In this document: positions 1 to 6,617 of the stretch, in pieces | Layout of the letters: every line of letters starts with the position of its first letter | How positions within the stretch are numbered: the stretch's first letter is position 1 | NCBI GenBank assembly: GCA_002685655.1 | Contig: NYXM01000064.1 | Coordinates: 1 to 6,734, forward strand | Source of the DNA: Planctomycetaceae bacterium | GTDB lineage: Bacteria; Planctomycetota; Planctomycetia; Pirellulales; Pirellulaceae | DNA: 6,734 nucleotides | Direction: 5' to 3' | The notes under the pieces: model-generated | The model's input: only the letters and a program-made list of their open reading frames with translations | What the model was told of the DNA's origin: nothing | Database searches by the model: none | Program-made: the position numbers and the translations under genes

Positions 1-450
1 CAACTGGCGAAGTACCGGCTTCACAACATAGGCGTCGTCTTTCAATCGTTTCAACTGCTGCCGCACCGAACGGCGCTGCAAAATGTAGAGTTGCCGCTCA
101 TTCTAGCCGGGGTGAGGCAAAGGCAACGCCGGGAAGCCGCCCGAGACTGCCTCGAGCGAGTCGGCCTGTCTGAGCGCATGCACCATCGTCCGTTTCAGCT
201 CTCTGGCGGCGAACAGCAACGAGTCGCGATCGCGCGAGCGATCATCAATCGGCCACCCGTCTTGCTGGCGGACGAACCGACCGGCAACATCGACTCCAGG
301 ACAGCGGATCAAGTCACTCAGTTGATTCTCGATGTCACTGCAGAAACTAACTCAACGATGGTGCTCGTCACGCACGACCGCGAACTGGCTCGACGATGTG
401 TGACGCGGGTCGTTACTTTGTCCGATGGAAAACTGATACCAACAGATTGA
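1..450 (+). CDS. ABC transporter ATP-binding protein, MacB/LolD type (5'-truncated)
   Basis: Nucleotide-binding subunit that hydrolyses ATP at the cytoplasmic face to drive the permease encoded next to it. The frame is open from base 1, so the gene starts outside the window and the Walker A motif is missing; 149 codons are visible. Seen in order, by visible residue: Q-loop [11 protein letters not shown] (Gln15), ABC signature [14 protein letters not shown] (from 67), Walker [13 protein letters not shown] with catalytic Glu92 and D-loop Asp98, and H-loop VTHD (His125). The LSGGEQQR and ADEPTGN forms are typical of the MacB/LolD/FtsE group. It ends at TGA 448-450, 15 bp before the permease ATG, so the two are almost certainly co-transcribed. 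The substrate cannot be told from the sequence. An adaptor gene of HlyD type could lie upstream of the window, but none is visible. Confidence 0.95.
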   Translation, partial: QLAKYRLHNIGVVFQSFQLLPHRTALQNVELPLILAGVRQRQRREAARDCLERVGLSERMHHRPFQLSGGEQQRVAIARAIINRPPVLLADEPTGNIDSRTADQVTQLILDVTAETNSTMVLVTHDRELARRCVTRVVTLSDGKLIPTD

Positions 451-465
451 CGGCGACGGCAGCAA

Positions 466-2049
466 ATGAAGATTCGCGACATCAGCGGCATGGCCTTCCA
501 CAATCTGTGGACTCGCAAATTGCGCACTGCAATGAATCTGCTCGGCGTAGTAATAAGCAGCGTTCTACTGATCTTGACCTTTGCCGGCACACGGGGTGCC
601 AGCATCGGGCTGCAATCGATCATCAACGAGTCCGAAGATGTTCGTAAAATGACGATTCGCCCGAGCTATGAACCGGATATTCAGGTTCCTGAGGAGTCGC
701 TGGTCGTCGAAGGCGAAATGAGCGATGAGCGGCGCGAGCGGATTTGCGAGCGAAGGCGACAGAAATGGCTCGTGGAAAACGGCCATATTCGCGAGATGGA
801 TCAAAACGACTTGGAGCGGCTCCGAGCTATCGAAGGTGTCAGGGAAGTTGTGCCGACGACCCTGTTGCAGTGCCAAATGACTCTCGTACCGTTAGCTGTG
901 GACTCGAAGGATGCTGCCAAAAAACAGGATGTTCTGGCCCTGCCGGGATTCACACGCGGCATCTCTCTGTTCGACGCACAACTGAAACCACGGATCATCG
1001 CCGGAAGCACTCTGCACGAATCTGAGACCGACGGTGTCCTGATCAGCGAATACACGGCGTATCAATTGGGCTTCCACAGCGACCGCCAGTTGCAAGAGCT
1101 GGTTGGTCTCAAACTCAAAGTCGAATACCAGGTCGGCGGCAATCAAGTGTCGTGGTTCCTTCAGTCGCTGAAATCGGACCTTGTCGAAGGGACCGTGGGC
1201 GAACAGGCGGAAGTCCTATCGGCAATCAAACGCCTGATCGACGACATTGAGGCCACGCAACTGACCGATCGGGAAAAAGAGCTGATTCAAGAGGCCTTTC
1301 AGATCGGCGTCTCGACGGAGCAAAGTGCTGTGCTCATCACAGAAGAGTTTGTGATTCGCGGCGTCTTTCGTCCGGCCACGAGCGACGACATCTTCTCCTT
1401 CTTGCGGACGATCTACACGCACGACGACATGGACCTTTACGTCCACCATCGAACGGCAACACGAATCAACGTGGTGCGGGATGACTTCCGCGGTTTTTGG
1501 GGAGCGATGGTCACAATCGAAGACGTCTCGGACCTCCGTCGAATCGTCGATCGGCTCGAATCGCTCGGTTATTACGCGCACTCTGCCATCTGGATCGTGG
1601 AAAGTGTCGACCGGGAGATCAACAAAGTGAAGATGGCGATCTCGGCCCTCGCGGTGATCATCCTGTTCATCGCGGCGCTCGGCATCTCGAACACAATGAT
1701 GATCTCCGTTTTGGAACGGACACCAGAGTTTGGCATAATGAAGTCGCTCGGAGCGAAAGACTCTCACGTGATGACGTTGATGCTGTGCGAGGGAACGCTT
1801 ACGGGCCTGCTTGGCGCGGCCTTTGCTCTGTTGCTCTCGGGCGGGCTGTCGTGGATCATCAGTTTGTCGGTCCGCCGGTACATCGAAAACCGCATCGGCC
1901 AGCAATACGGCGCTGACATCTTTGTTTACTCGCCACTCGACATCGCCATGGTCTTGGCCGTTGGAAGTCTTGTCTGCGCCGTTGCCAGCTTTCTGCCCGC
2001 CTGGCGAGCCGCGCGCGTTGATCCGATCGTCGCAATGCAACAGAAGTAA
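466..2049 (+). CDS. ABC transporter permease, FtsX/MacB family
   Basis: Membrane subunit of a type VII ABC transporter, partner of the ATPase just upstream. The 527 residues show the MacB-like layout. An amphipathic N-terminus (LWTRKLRTAMNLLG) leads into TM1 (about 22-41). A large extracytoplasmic domain follows (about 42-390), then three C-terminal helices (about 391-413, 443-468 and 491-510). The loop after TM2 carries ERTPEFGIMKSLGA, close to the conserved FtsX-domain motif (E-R-x-x-E-I-G-I-x-K-A-x-G-A). The C-terminus has the usual PAWRAARVDPIVAM ending. A stretch at about 85-125 is very rich in Arg and Glu and probably helical. MacB-type permeases are commonly about 400 residues without the fused ATPase, so the periplasmic part is larger than usual. 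The ATG at 466 has only a weak purine-rich sequence before it, consistent with translation following on from the upstream gene. Function in export, lipoprotein transfer or mechanotransmission is inferred; the substrate is unknown. Confidence 0.93.
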   Translation: MKIRDISGMAFHNLWTRKLRTAMNLLGVVISSVLLILTFAGTRGASIGLQSIINESEDVRKMTIRPSYEPDIQVPEESLVVEGEMSDERRERICERRRQKWLVENGHIREMDQNDLERLRAIEGVREVVPTTLLQCQMTLVPLAVDSKDAAKKQDVLALPGFTRGISLFDAQLKPRIIAGSTLHESETDGVLISEYTAYQLGFHSDRQLQELVGLKLKVEYQVGGNQVSWFLQSLKSDLVEGTVGEQAEVLSAIKRLIDDIEATQLTDREKELIQEAFQIGVSTEQSAVLITEEFVIRGVFRPATSDDIFSFLRTIYTHDDMDLYVHHRTATRINVVRDDFRGFWGAMVTIEDVSDLRRIVDRLESLGYYAHSAIWIVESVDREINKVKMAISALAVIILFIAALGISNTMMISVLERTPEFGIMKSLGAKDSHVMTLMLCEGTLTGLLGAAFALLLSGGLSWIISLSVRRYIENRIGQQYGADIFVYSPLDIAMVLAVGSLVCAVASFLPAWRAARVDPIVAMQQK

Positions 2050-2070
2050 GCGCTGTCCAAGCAAGCGCTG
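2048..2070. terminator. Short repeat between convergent genes, possible weak bidirectional terminator
   Basis: The 22-bp gap between two converging genes is almost filled by two copies of AAGCGCTG (2048-2055 and 2063-2070). AGCGCT is self-complementary, so the copies also form a 6-bp stem (2049-2054 with 2064-2069) around a 9-nt loop. It overlaps the permease stop codon and sits 1 bp before the oxidoreductase stop. There is no T-tract on either side, so the terminator role is only a guess. Confidence 0.25.
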
Positions 2071-2071
2071 A

Positions 2072-3388
2072 TCAGACGACTTCGGGCAACTCGTATCCTT
2101 TGCGGCGCTGGCGGTCGATAAACGCGTTAGCTTGCTTGTCGCCCGGGAACATCTCCTTCACTGGATCCCATTTCAGCGGGCGGCCCAGCCAGCGGGCGAT
2201 GTTGCCCAGGTGGCAGACGGTCGTCGAACGGTGGCCGATTTCGACGTCGGCGATGCAGCGCTTGCGGCTTTTGATGCAGTCGAGCCAGTTGCGCATGTGA
2301 CCGTCGCTCTTGTAGAGATGGATCTCGTCGTCGCGGATCGGTTGCTTAACGATCTCGGCCGGGTTCGAAGTGACGCGGCCGCGAAAGATCTCGATTTTGC
2401 CTTGCTCGCCATGGAAGATCCCGCCACCTGGATTGCCGTTGTCGAGAATCAGCTCGACGCCGTTGGCGTAACGATAGTGAATGGTCGGTTGCGCGCATCG
2501 TTTTTCGCCGGGTCCGCGACCAGTCGATTCCGTATAGGTCGGCGGATCGAACGTGGTGCCTTCCACCCAAATGTCCGTCGGGCCGGATTCGTCCATGCCG
2601 AGGGCCCATTGGATTTGGTCGATTCCGTGCGCGCCCCAGCCGGTCATCTCGCCGCCGGAGTAGGGCCGAAAGGAGATCCATCCAGGCTGGGCACGGGGGT
2701 TGTAGATGTCGTTGTTGTAGGGGACCAGTTCGGTCGGGCCGCACCACATGTCCCAGTCTAAACCGTCAGGCACGGTCTGCGCGGGCAGTTGGCAGTTCCA
2801 AGGGCTGGGGTAATTGAAGCCGACGACCTTCGTGATCTTGCCGATTCGACCGTTGCGGACCAGTTCGCATCCATATCGGTTTGCCGCCTGCGAACGCTGT
2901 TGGCTGCCGGTCTGGAAGACGCGTTCGTATTTGCGCGCGGCTTGCGCCATGCGGCGTCCTTCAAGGATGGTCAACGTCATCGGTTTCTCGGCATAGATGT
3001 CCTTGCCAGCCTGGGCCGCATGGATCGAAACGAGTGCACGCCAATGGTCGGGCGTGGCCGTGACAATCGCGTCAACATCTTTCCGATCGAGGATCCTGCG
3101 GTAGTCCTGGCAAGCAAACTGGCCGCCGAATTTCTTGGTGTTGGCTTCGGCGCGGGGCAGGTTCACATCGGCGATGCCGACGATCTGAACGTCGGGTTGT
3201 CCCGCAAGTTGCCCCATCAGACCGCTGCCTTGTCTGCCAATCCCGATTCCCGCAACGTGGATCTTGTCATTCGCGCCCGGCCGTCCGTCGGCGGCGAGCA
3301 CACCAGAGGGAATGATGTAGGGAGCGCCGAGGATGGCAGCCGAGCCTTGAATAAACTGACGTCGGGAAAGGTGGGATATTTGGGGCAT
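2072..3388 (-). CDS. Tat-exported Gfo/Idh/MocA family oxidoreductase
   Basis: NAD(P)-dependent dehydrogenase-like protein of the Gfo/Idh/MocA family, which oxidises, reduces or otherwise converts sugars, inositols and related polyols. With the start used here it has 438 residues. A twin-arginine signal comes first (SRRQFIQ, Arg9-Arg10, hydrophobic run to about 31, probable cleavage near VLA-AD), placing it outside the cytoplasm. The Rossmann nucleotide-binding loop is intact (GIGIGRQGSG, 47-56). The catalytic-type EKP motif is at 134-136 and the conserved WGAHGID, with His254 and Asp257, lies in the C-terminal half. The C-terminus has LKWDPVKEMFPGD, also found in a similar form in the other oxidoreductase of this window. 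I chose the ATG at 3388 because GGAG lies 7 nt before it. An in-frame ATG at 3412 would add 8 residues but has no ribosome-binding site. Secreted paralogues of this kind are very numerous in planctomycetes. The substrate cannot be assigned. Confidence 0.93.
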   Translation of the reverse strand: MPQISHLSRRQFIQGSAAILGAPYIIPSGVLAADGRPGANDKIHVAGIGIGRQGSGLMGQLAGQPDVQIVGIADVNLPRAEANTKKFGGQFACQDYRRILDRKDVDAIVTATPDHWRALVSIHAAQAGKDIYAEKPMTLTILEGRRMAQAARKYERVFQTGSQQRSQAANRYGCELVRNGRIGKITKVVGFNYPSPWNCQLPAQTVPDGLDWDMWCGPTELVPYNNDIYNPRAQPGWISFRPYSGGEMTGWGAHGIDQIQWALGMDESGPTDIWVEGTTFDPPTYTESTGRGPGEKRCAQPTIHYRYANGVELILDNGNPGGGIFHGEQGKIEIFRGRVTSNPAEIVKQPIRDDEIHLYKSDGHMRNWLDCIKSRKRCIADVEIGHRSTTVCHLGNIARWLGRPLKWDPVKEMFPGDKQANAFIDRQRRKGYELPEVV

Positions 3389-3395
3389 GGCAAAG

Positions 3396-3399
3396 CTCC
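3396..3399 (-). promoter_or_regulatory. Ribosome-binding site that fixes the first oxidoreductase start
   Basis: GGAG on the minus strand, 7 nt before the ATG at 3386-3388. The other well-marked starts in this window (ATG 4173 and ATG 6606) also have GGAG exactly 7 nt upstream. This supports the 3388 start over the in-frame ATG at 3412. Confidence 0.65.
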
Positions 3400-3426
3400 G
3401 TGGGGAAATCATCTATGACTGCGAGG

Positions 3427-3441
3427 CTGCCGGGTCGGCAG
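3427..3441 (-). promoter_or_regulatory. Perfect stem-loop in the 5' leader of the first oxidoreductase
   Basis: CTGCCG and CGGCAG form a perfect 6-bp GC-rich stem around a 3-nt loop, ending 38 bp before the ATG at 3388. If transcription starts upstream of it, the mRNA leader would carry a small stable hairpin; as DNA it could be an operator. It has no T-tract and is far enough from the ribosome-binding site not to mask it directly. The structure is certain as a palindrome; any function is a guess. Confidence 0.3.
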
Positions 3442-3998
3442 ATGTCGAAGGTCCAGCGTGCGACAACATTTCGTGGTAGCTAAGGTTCGATTCTTGGTTT
3501 CTTGAATAACGTCCGAAACAACAATCGACGAGCCCTAAATGCAGTTAAGTAAGTCTTTTCTATCTAGTTTAAGTTCGCAAGAACGACAATTCCTTGGTTC
3601 TGGCGGTTCTTCTGATGACCGGCGACGGGATTACGGTCGTTGGGATCGCGATGGACCTGGAAGGCGTCCAACCGGCGCGGCGTTGTTACGAGCTTCATCC
3701 TCAGGATGAGAGGAGAACCGCCAACCAGCGGCCGGTCCTCAAGGTGCCCCTGTTGGCGGGCCCAATCGTCTGTATTGTAGGCAGGTTGCTTCAGGAATGG
3801 CAATCCTGTAGCTGATAATGCTCAGTGGAAGCCCACGTTCTGCGGAGCCTTTCAGCGTCGCACGGCTGTAGGCCGTGGGTCGAAGACGCACGAAGCAGTT
3901 GCGCCGTGGCGAAATTTTCGTTCGCCGCCAGCAGAGAGCGACGCGCGCAATGATTGGGGCATTTCCTCGACCAGCACGAACTCAACCAATTTAGCCCC

Positions 3999-4027
3999 TT
4001 GCCTCAAACAAGTTTGCAGTATAAACT
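3999..4027 (+). promoter_or_regulatory. Candidate sigma-70-type promoter for the membrane-protein/regulator operon
   Basis: TTGCCT (3999-4004) matches the -35 consensus at four of six positions. It is followed by TATAAA (4020-4025, spacer 15 bp) or, in the preferred 17-bp spacing, TAAACT (4022-4027). The predicted mRNA would have a leader of roughly 140 nt before the ATG at 4173. It is the best promoter-like sequence I see in this spacer on the + strand, but planctomycete promoters are poorly conserved, so the call is tentative. Confidence 0.4.
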
Positions 4028-4036
4028 AGTCTGCAA
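4014..4036. promoter_or_regulatory. Inverted repeat TTGCAG-N11-CTGCAA, putative operator
   Basis: Perfect 6-bp half sites TTGCAG (4014-4019) and CTGCAA (4031-4036) are separated by 11 bp that contain the candidate -10 element. A dimeric repressor bound here would block RNA polymerase. The second gene of the downstream operon encodes a small winged-helix protein of a type that binds as a dimer, so it is the obvious candidate ligand. The repeat is seen directly; the operator role and the partner are inferred. Confidence 0.4.
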
Positions 4037-4159
4037 CACGGGCTTTTAAACCTCGACTTTGCATGATGTCGCGTCCTGGCCTGGATAACCGTGGCACGAA
4101 CAACCACCGGCCAAACGCAGGGCTGTCGGCGACCAGATTCCGTCGTGAGCCTCAAAATC

Positions 4160-4165
4160 AAGGAG
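4160..4165 (+). promoter_or_regulatory. Ribosome-binding site of the membrane-protein gene
   Basis: AAGGAG ends 7 nt before the ATG at 4173, the strongest Shine-Dalgarno match in this window. It settles the start of a gene that has no recognisable homologue to align with. Confidence 0.7.
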
Positions 4166-4172
4166 TACCAGC

Positions 4173-4952
4173 ATGAACGATCGACCCAACGTCAAGCGGG
4201 CAGATCACCCCGAAGAACTGCGGAGTATTCCCAAATGGGCGCGAGTCTACGGTCAGAATCGCAGTCTGCCCGTCTTAGTCTTCTTTGTTGGCGAAACGCT
4301 TCTGTGCCTGGGTCTCGTTGCACTGGTGGTCGTGGCAACCATGGCCTACCGCGGCGGCAACATGGCACTATTCTGGCCCAGTGCCGCGATATTTGTGGTC
4401 GCCATTGTGGCAATCGAGTGCTTCGCTGCTTACGTGTTCATTTCCCCACGGGGTTGCAATCGGGTGAACCGCCTTCTCGAGCGGCTCTATGCGAAGGAGG
4501 GCTTCGTCAGCGTTTCGGAACCTGAAATCAGTGATCGCCGCTGGCGGGAAATACTCGGAGTCATGTTGCTGTTTGCAGTCTGTTACGGGGTTTTGATCCT
4601 GCTTTATCAGATGGGCCTTTTCCCAACGCAGTACATCCAACCTGTTGTCGCCCTTTCTGTCGTACTTTGCTTCGTGGTGCTATGGATCTTGACAAGACCG
4701 ATGATTGGGCACGTCACGTTGTTGTTCCCGGCCCTCTATGGCTTGCACGCCATACTCGCCGTTGCCGGCGTCCCGGTCGGTTTCACGGGTCAGTGGGCAA
4801 TCGTCCTGAACCTTGCGGTTCCGGCGTTTGGTTACGGTATCCTGGTGGGCCTGATCAGCCATGCCTACAGCCGATATGCCTTATATCGATTGAAGAAGTT
4901 GACGCAGGTGGACTGTGCCACCGGCAGCCAACCGAATGAGAAGGCGGAATGA
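4173..4952 (+). CDS. Polytopic membrane protein of unknown function
   Basis: I do not recognise a family. The 259-residue protein begins with a polar N-terminus (1-31) and then shows about six or seven hydrophobic segments: roughly 33-57, 65-90, 128-150, 154-174, 178-203 and 207-230, the last ones closely packed. Between the second and third segments is a charged, soluble stretch (93-127, with RVNRLLERLYAKEG and EISDRRWREI) that probably faces the cytoplasm. The C-terminus after 232 is short and basic (YRLKKL). No signal peptide, metal site or catalytic motif stands out. The start is fixed by AAGGAG 7 nt upstream. The stop codon overlaps the start of the winged-helix regulator gene (ATGA), so the two are made together. 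Small DNA-binding regulators paired with unknown membrane proteins are a common arrangement, often a regulator controlling its own envelope or transport partner. That role here is inference only. Confidence 0.9.
   Translation: MNDRPNVKRADHPEELRSIPKWARVYGQNRSLPVLVFFVGETLLCLGLVALVVVATMAYRGGNMALFWPSAAIFVVAIVAIECFAAYVFISPRGCNRVNRLLERLYAKEGFVSVSEPEISDRRWREILGVMLLFAVCYGVLILLYQMGLFPTQYIQPVVALSVVLCFVVLWILTRPMIGHVTLLFPALYGLHAILAVAGVPVGFTGQWAIVLNLAVPAFGYGILVGLISHAYSRYALYRLKKLTQVDCATGSQPNEKAE
4938..4947 (+). promoter_or_regulatory. Ribosome-binding site inside the end of the membrane-protein gene
   Basis: GAGAAGGCGG precedes two adjacent in-frame ATG codons at 4949 and 4952. AAGG lies 4 nt from the first and 7 nt from the second, so the second ATG has the more usual spacing and may be the true start. 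Either choice overlaps the upstream TGA at 4950-4952, which points to translational coupling. Confidence 0.5.
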
Positions 4953-5257
4953 TGACCGATCTTGACCGAATCATTCACGAACCGGTTCGCCTGAGAATCA
5001 TGATGGTTCTTTCGGGCGTGGATCTGGCCGACTTCAAGTTTCTGCTCTCGACCTTGTCTCTGACCAAGGGCAACCTGTCGTCGCATATGGAAAAGCTAGA
5101 GCGTGCAGGCTACGTGGAGGTGCGTAAAGTCTTCAACGGGAAGATTCCACATACCGATTACGGCTTGACCAAAGCGGGACGCAGGGCCTTGACCAAACAC
5201 TGGTTGACGCTGGACAAGATCCGCGCCCTGGACGCAACCACGCGAAAACCGGACTGA
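4949..5257 (+). CDS. Small winged-helix transcriptional regulator
   Basis: A 102-residue DNA-binding protein consisting of little more than one winged-helix domain, like the group Pfam calls HTH_34 (MarR/ArsR-like fold). After the N-terminal helix IIHEPVRLRIMMVL (8-21) comes FKFLLSTLSLTKGNLSSHMEKLERAGYV (29-56), whose TKGNLSSHMEKLERAG part is the recognition helix. The wing covers about 56-73, with KVFNGKIPHTDYGLT, and a helix TKAGRRAL follows. In this family the signature is LT-x-GNL-x-x-H-x-x-KLE-x-AGYV, and all its key positions are present. There is no effector or sensor domain, and no Cys or His cluster for metal sensing. The ATG overlaps the stop of the membrane-protein gene; a second ATG at 4952 is an alternative start. 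It most likely represses its own operon, perhaps through the inverted repeat at 4014-4036, and may read a signal through the membrane protein. Both points are inference. Confidence 0.93.
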   Translation: MMTDLDRIIHEPVRLRIMMVLSGVDLADFKFLLSTLSLTKGNLSSHMEKLERAGYVEVRKVFNGKIPHTDYGLTKAGRRALTKHWLTLDKIRALDATTRKPD

Positions 5258-5295
5258 CCGGCCTCGTTCCAACGGACGCATCATGACACATGGCT

Positions 5296-6606
5296 TTATG
5301 CTGTCCAATCACGCCCCGCACGGGAGCGGAGGTGGTTCGCTTCATCGTCACCGACGAACTCCTCCTTCACTGGATCGAGCTTCAGCTTGCGCTGGAGAAT
5401 CCAAGCGATAGCGGCCGCATGGCAGGCGATGTGGGACCGCCGCATGACGTCCGGATTGGCCGCAGTCGTGCCTCGCGAGCGCATGCAATCAAAGAAGTTA
5501 CGCGCGTGAGCGGAGACATCGAGACCGCGTACGCGTTTCGCCGCATCCGGCAGTGTTTTCTGAAGCGATTCTGGCTTGGCCACGATTTCACCTTCGTCGC
5601 CTGTTTCGACCCACCCTTCATCGCCGACGAACCGAACTGGGCAGGTTCCGAGCCGGGTGATGTAATGCGGTGAGCGATCGCCGAACGGCTGTCCGAGGAA
5701 GTCGATTACGAGCTTCACGCCGTTGGCATAGCGGCAAACAATATCCTTCTCGGACGGCTCGTATTCGATCGGCATTGTGTCGTCGGCCTGATTGGCCCAT
5801 TGGCAAAGGTCGACGGTGTGCGCGCCCCAATCGAGCAACTTCGCACCAGAATCGAAATCCCACTGGCCGCGCCACCGGCCCTCGACATACTTCTGGTTAA
5901 ACGGACGCCACGGTGCTGGCCCAAGCCAGAGGTTCCAGTCAACCACATCGCGCGGCGGAGTCGGTTGGGCGGGAAGCCATGTGTTGTCCAGCACTGGCAA
6001 GTAGACCGACGCGTGTAGTGTGTGGAGTTTGCCGAGCTTCCCAGTATGCGCCAGCTCAACCGCCTTCTGAAAGTTCGGCACGCTACGGCGCTGCGTGCCC
6101 GCTTGGAAAACGCGATTCTCCTCGTGCAGTGTGTCAGCCAGTTCCTGACAAGCGTCGATGGTGATGCCGCACGGCTTCTCGCTGTAAACATCTTTACCCG
6201 CCTTGGCGGCCAAAATGGACGCCGCCGCGTGCCAGCGGTCGCCCGTCGCCACGAGCACGGCATCGACATCCTTACGATCAAGCAGTTCGCGGAAGTCTCG
6301 ATAAAGGACGCAATCGCCATTGCCGTAGTGCTCGTCGACGAGCGACTTGCCAGCCTTGCGTCGCTTGGCTTGCACGTCGGCGATGGCGACGCACCGCACG
6401 TCGGAAAACTGCAGCATGGCTTTCAGATCGTAAGTGCAACGAGGACCGATGCCGATGATTCCCAGTGCGATCTTCTCGCTTGGCGCAATGCTGCCCTCGC
6501 GGCCGAGCACACGGGCCGGTACGACGGTGGCCATGGAAGCAGCTGCTGCGGCCGTTGCTGTGCCCAGCAAGAAATCGCGACGCGTTGTGTTTACGGGCAG
6601 GTTCAT
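5296..6606 (-). CDS. Tat-exported Gfo/Idh/MocA family oxidoreductase with altered glycine motif
   Basis: A 436-residue relative of the other oxidoreductase in this window, again predicted to leave the cytoplasm folded and with cofactor through the Tat system: TTRRDFLLG (Arg9-Arg10), then an Ala-rich hydrophobic run to about 34. The Rossmann loop reads GIIGIGPRC (49-57). The third glycine of the usual GxGxxG is replaced by Cys57, while the EKP motif (143-145) and WGAHTVD with His263 and Asp266 are intact. The C-terminal LKLDPVKEEFVGDDEAN matches LKWDPVKEMFPGDKQAN of the other copy. The start is secure: GGAG lies 7 nt before the ATG at 6606 and the Tat motif follows at once. It ends 38 bp from the convergent regulator gene, with no clear terminator between. 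The two copies differ widely outside the motifs, so they are old paralogues and probably act on different substrates. The substrate is unknown; the family acts mainly on sugars and polyols. Confidence 0.94.
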   Translation of the reverse strand: MNLPVNTTRRDFLLGTATAAAAASMATVVPARVLGREGSIAPSEKIALGIIGIGPRCTYDLKAMLQFSDVRCVAIADVQAKRRKAGKSLVDEHYGNGDCVLYRDFRELLDRKDVDAVLVATGDRWHAAASILAAKAGKDVYSEKPCGITIDACQELADTLHEENRVFQAGTQRRSVPNFQKAVELAHTGKLGKLHTLHASVYLPVLDNTWLPAQPTPPRDVVDWNLWLGPAPWRPFNQKYVEGRWRGQWDFDSGAKLLDWGAHTVDLCQWANQADDTMPIEYEPSEKDIVCRYANGVKLVIDFLGQPFGDRSPHYITRLGTCPVRFVGDEGWVETGDEGEIVAKPESLQKTLPDAAKRVRGLDVSAHARNFFDCMRSRGTTAANPDVMRRSHIACHAAAIAWILQRKLKLDPVKEEFVGDDEANHLRSRAGRDWTA

Positions 6607-6613
6607 GAGCGTT

Positions 6614-6617
6614 CTCC
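6614..6617 (-). promoter_or_regulatory. Ribosome-binding site of the second oxidoreductase
   Basis: GGAG on the minus strand, within GGGAGAA, 7 nt before the ATG at 6604-6606. It confirms the start just ahead of the twin-arginine motif. Confidence 0.65.

Larger units (their letters stand above)
3389..4172. other. 784-bp spacer without a supported gene
   Basis: This stretch lies between two divergent genes. The first part (about 3480-3600) is richer in A and T than the surrounding genes, as expected for promoter DNA. The middle (3564-3815) stays open on both strands for 70-80 codons (3594-3815 on +, 3564-3803 on -), but neither translation resembles a family I know. Neither has a convincing start with a ribosome-binding site, and the two overlap almost completely. 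A short palindrome, CACGGC-TGTAG-GCCGTG, lies at 3861-3877. The last 180 bp hold the candidate promoter of the next operon. A decayed gene, a small RNA or simply long regulatory DNA are all possible. Confidence 0.5.

Noticed and set aside
1216..2064. Long open frame (282 codons) antisense to the permease gene
   Set aside because: The translation is very rich in Arg, Asp and His with no domain, as expected from the shadow of a GC-rich gene; the permease on the other strand is clear.
2132..3418. Open frames of about 209 codons on the plus strand opposite the first oxidoreductase
   Set aside because: They lie wholly within the oxidoreductase gene, which has Tat, Rossmann and EKP motifs; the antisense frames show no domain.
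3564..3803. Open frame of 79 codons on the minus strand in the spacer, overlapping a 73-codon frame on the plus strand
   Set aside because: Neither translation looks like a known protein, neither has a good ribosome-binding site, and they overlap almost completely on opposite strands, so coding is unsupported.
3861..3877. Palindrome CACGGC-TGTAG-GCCGTG, considered as a terminator or insertion-element end
   Set aside because: No T-tract, no gene end beside it, and no second copy or target duplication in the window.
4089..4110. Imperfect hairpin CCGTGG / CCACCGG in the operon leader, considered as a riboswitch or attenuator
   Set aside because: Only six pairs with a bulge, no terminator-like partner and no known riboswitch sequence nearby.
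4091..4525. Open frame starting with GTG that overlaps the start of the membrane-protein gene
   Set aside because: No ribosome-binding site and a low-complexity translation; the overlapping frame has a strong ribosome-binding site and real membrane helices.
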